This document shows positions 60,610-64,000 of a DNA stretch of 64,000 nt, one piece after another. The stretch is taken from the NCBI GenBank assembly GCA_025024175.1, contig QCXZ01000003.1, positions 17,008,392-17,072,391 on the forward strand. The letters are read 5' to 3'. How positions within the stretch are numbered: the first letter of the stretch is position 1; each line of letters begins with the position of its first letter. Under the pieces are notes generated by a model. That model had not been told where the DNA came from and searched no databases. It saw only the letters and a list, made by a program, of their open reading frames with translations. A program made the position numbers and the translations under genes. The stretch comes from Rhyzopertha dominica (Eukaryota > Arthropoda > Insecta > Coleoptera > Bostrichidae).

Positions 60610-63600
60610 AGTAACAGTAATCCGCGTAACCATTACTATTAGCTCATGTGTGTACTACTCAAATAACGTGGCGTTAACATAAAAGCTTGCTTTTTCCTAA
60701 GAAATAGGTAATTGACAAAAGTGTAGAAATTTAACCAATTTTCGCGGACCGCAATACGTCTGCTTGCGTAATAACGCGTTGATTGCGGCGTTCGTCTTCT
60801 ATTCTTGCTTGTTTGTGTTAAGCACAGGTATTTTGTTTACAAATCTTGTTCGTGTGTGTAATTCGTATTAGGGGTGATATCGGTGTATATACAGTCGGTT
60901 GCAGAATTTATGAAACGATAGCTAGTTTTAAATCGCCCCCAGTAAGATAATTACAGCATTTACTTTAGGCAGGGGAATAATATATAGTAATGATCTTGTA
61001 GATAAGTACTGTCGAGTAAATAAAACTGAACAGTCAGTCTATAATAATGTTTTAGCACGATGTTCAAATGCATATGTTGCATGAATTTTGCACCCGACTT
61101 TACCTTCGAGGATGATTACGACACGATTTACAAAACCCACCTTGAATAATATACCGCCTATAGACGCTTTAAACGGTAGCCGAGTTTTTGTGTAAAATGT
61201 TCCTCACATCAGATAAAGTCTTATATATATAAGCAGCCATATCACGTCTTGCAGTATTAAAAAACTCTAATCTGCTTTCTTCTTCCTTTGGCATAGTAAC
61301 CAGGGGACAAAACGCCACTTATTCTCAAGTTTCTCTAACATCAACATTAACATCTTTCTAACTAAACTACTCACAAAAATGTTGCCAACATGTGGCAAAT
61401 TGCCAACATGATCTCGCTACTATTCGCTATCTTCATAAATATACTGATGTACGTTTGATCTAAAAATTTTGTTTGAAATGTATTATTTATTTAAAAATAT
61501 ATGTAAAACGTTTATATCACGTCTCATATGGTGCGCGCAACAAGTGCTTTTAGGAATGCAGGCCTTTAAATATGGATATCGATATAATTTTGTCTCACTA
61601 GGAAGCAAACCATTTGAAATTTATTTAAAATCGCCCAAAATACCATCAAAACGCTATGAATTCGTTGCTAATTAGAAATTCGACCAGAAACTGCATTGGG
61701 CCTCCAATATGTGTCTTGCTGCATTATGTCTGCAAAAATTTTATTGAAACTATCACGTCAGAGATCGCGTAACCTAATGGACGCCGCTTGAGCGTCCTAA
61801 TCGACCGATATTTTTTAGTTCGGAATAATTAGTTATTTTCGAACAGCTACGAAAAAAAGGAAAAAAGATGTTTTTTCTCTTACAGAGAACCACGAAGATC
61901 GAATTTTTAACACTTTTGGAAAATAGTAAAGCAGCAAATTGCGGCTGTTTGAAGATGTAATGTGAGAGTGACTTAGCTGCAAGGGTGCAAGCTTACAATA
62001 CTTTTTTCAGATATATATTTGCCTAAAAACCCAGATAAATACTTCTTCTAATCGTTGTCAATCTTTGTATTTAGCCATATTGTACCCAATGTAACCAAGC
62101 GTCTCGTAACGTTGCAGTAGAAGATTAACGTTATGTTTGTGCTATATGCTGTGTGCGCCAGTGCAAATGCAACAGCGCCGTAGAGGTAGTTTTTACAGTT
62201 CGTATCCTTATGTTGCAATATTCATCACTGCTTTGAAAGAAGTTTCTCATTTAAAAGAGCACCTTTACCGTAGAAATTTTTATGCATCTGCTCTTATATT
62301 GCAACCATTTCACACGGAGTGCATAATCAGTGTCACATGCGGAATGTGTTGAACGTTGAATGTGACATTCATTTTTAACTGAAGTCTTTAGACCTGGCGA
62401 CGCGATACCTTAAAAAGCAGACATACTTGCTCGTATTAAATATAATGAGAGTTGTTAACAATCTAATGAAGAAAGGAAGTATGTACTAAAACTGTTGCAA
62501 CATTAATTTTTTATAGCTATCGTTAGCATCACGTACGATGATTGTGTTTCGTTTAACAGTCTTATCAGACTGGTTCATTATTACGTTCTCATTTATTTAT
62601 NAAATGTNAACCTACGTGCAAAAAAGTANTTTCGCATTTATTTAAGGACACAGGTAGACTTTAATTTTTAAATAGTATTATGGAATATTAGTTTATGACA
62701 AAAACAAAGGCTTAGCTGACATTATCGCGTTAAGATAGTTTCTTGGCTGCCTTTTGTCATTACAGATAAATGTAGAGATATTAGGGTTCTTAATGTTGGT
62801 ATATCCATGACCACGGGTTGTACATAAATTATAGGTGTTATTCACTACTAATAATGCTTAGGTGTTATGGTCTTTTATTAATTATCGGTACCCCACTTAT
62901 CCCTACTCATAGACTATGTTATGTTCTTACACTAAACCTCCTTGAAAAAGAAACGGATTTGAATACCTATACAGCAATTAAATTCCTTATATACGCACAT
63001 TAATGGAATTTAAATTATCATTCTTAATTATCGTTCTTCCATTTAATGGCCTACATTTCTAATAGTAGTTTCGCGTTGCACTTGCAAGAATTTAAAAGAA
63101 CAAAGGATTTGTAAAATGTGTGACTTATCCTTAGAAGCAGACTTAGAAGAAGCGTGAAGTGTTGGGCGTTGCACACTAATTTCCGACAAATCAAGAGAGC
63201 GATACCAAAATACAAACAAGATTTTCAGGGAGTGGTATAAGAAAAAAAAAACAAAAACAGCATACTAGTAAGACAGTTATGGTGGCATACTTTGTGCGAA
63301 GGAACGAAAAATTAAAAGCTGCGGGAAGTTTGCAAGTTAAAATGATAAAAGGAATAATTTTTGTTTAGATATGAATCGCTTTTGACATTTCCGAATGTTC
63401 AACATTAATTGGCTACCTCAAACCGAATAATATTCGTTTAAATAAAAAAGCCCAATTTTTTAGACGTTGTTGTTCTTTGTTCTTTTGTATTGTATACAAT
63501 TCTTGTTGTGCGATGTGCACTATTTCATATTGTATTCGTATTGTTTTGAACAATTATTTTTGTTATTTAATTTGTTAACAACTAGCTGACTCAACAGGCC

Positions 63601-64000
63601 AATTTTACAAAATTTGTTTGTAATAGTTTTTTCAATTTGTGAAAAACAACTGGAAATGTGTAGTAATGATCGTTACCATGTATATTGAATTGTTTCACAT
63701 TTCGTTTTCACCCACTCATTTTTAGAATTATGCCAATAAGTAATTTTACATTCGAGATGGATTCTATCTACAGCACACTGCTGATATGCTTGAAATGTGT
63801 GATGTGTATGGAATATAACTTAATGGAGCCATGCGGCTTTGTTCAAATTTAAATTTACTTACATTTATTTCATGGGTAAACCAATTGTTAGAAATAAACC
63901 GGCGCAACTAATTCACTTCTTGAAGCAATAATAACAATATAATCACAATTCAACTGAAAATGGACAACTGCATCAATTTTTCGTCACTAGGTAACTTGCA
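60610..64000. other. No gene recognised
   Basis: AT-rich with several N near 62600-62630. Short frames (for example 61469-61675, 62137-62352) show no motif. An upstream part of the DDE transposase might be expected just after 60610 but I could not read it. Confidence 0.45.

Overview
This window looks like intergenic DNA from a draft assembly of a eukaryote, probably an arthropod. It is strongly AT-rich, has scattered N bases, no operons, and no open frame above about 250 codons. Almost everything recognisable is mobile DNA in various stages of decay: Penelope-like retroelements, Ty3/gypsy LTR elements, non-LTR retrotransposons (LINEs), Tc1/mariner-type transposases, hAT-type miniature elements, foldback elements and tRNA-derived SINE heads. 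Arthropod origin is inferred from this mixture; the species cannot be read from the sequence. I found no convincing host protein-coding exon, functional tRNA or rRNA gene.

Layout. 0.3-0.73 kb: two Penelope-like termini head to head. 2.2-3.3 kb: 3' half of a Penelope-like element (RT tail plus GIY-YIG endonuclease). 9.0-11.2 kb: a pair of diverged ~0.5 kb direct repeats. 11.5-13.7 kb: an inverted pair of ~0.3 kb repeats flanking a 1 kb foldback element. 14.25-15.0 kb: a hAT miniature element with a perfect 8-bp target duplication. 16.66-18.27 kb: Ty3/gypsy integrase remnant on the minus strand, abutting a LINE RT scrap. 21.1-22.4 kb: a second Penelope-like 3' half. 23.26-24.98 kb: a Tc1/mariner element that appears to hold a foldback element, which in turn holds a hAT-like element. 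27.7 kb: SINE head. 30.06-31.70 kb: a Ty3/gypsy-type element with open gag, deleted pol and bounding 4-bp target repeats. 32.2-33.8 kb: a TA-flanked miniature element, then a broken LINE ending in a long (ATT)n tract. 34.6-36.1 kb: a solo foldback end, a TA-flanked element and a GC-rich island. 41.6-42.9 kb: a cluster of TTATAAAAC motifs between inverted repeats. 43.0-43.6 kb: another foldback. 44.0-44.4 kb: an internally deleted Penelope-like copy. 46.3 kb: second SINE head. 47 kb: a decayed frame with an acidic tail. 58.55-59.58 kb: second copy of the 1 kb foldback element. 60.1-60.6 kb: DDE transposase C-terminus.

The most interesting signal is a hammerhead-ribozyme-like motif at the ends of the Penelope-like fragments. 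It has a CTGANGA box, a short hairpin and GAAAC. In four copies the base pairs flanking the box differ between copies yet remain complementary to the bases after GAAACGTH. The second is the pair of ~1 kb near-perfect palindromes, each a ~480-bp inverted arm pair around a 41-nt spacer, which would give long double-stranded RNA if transcribed.
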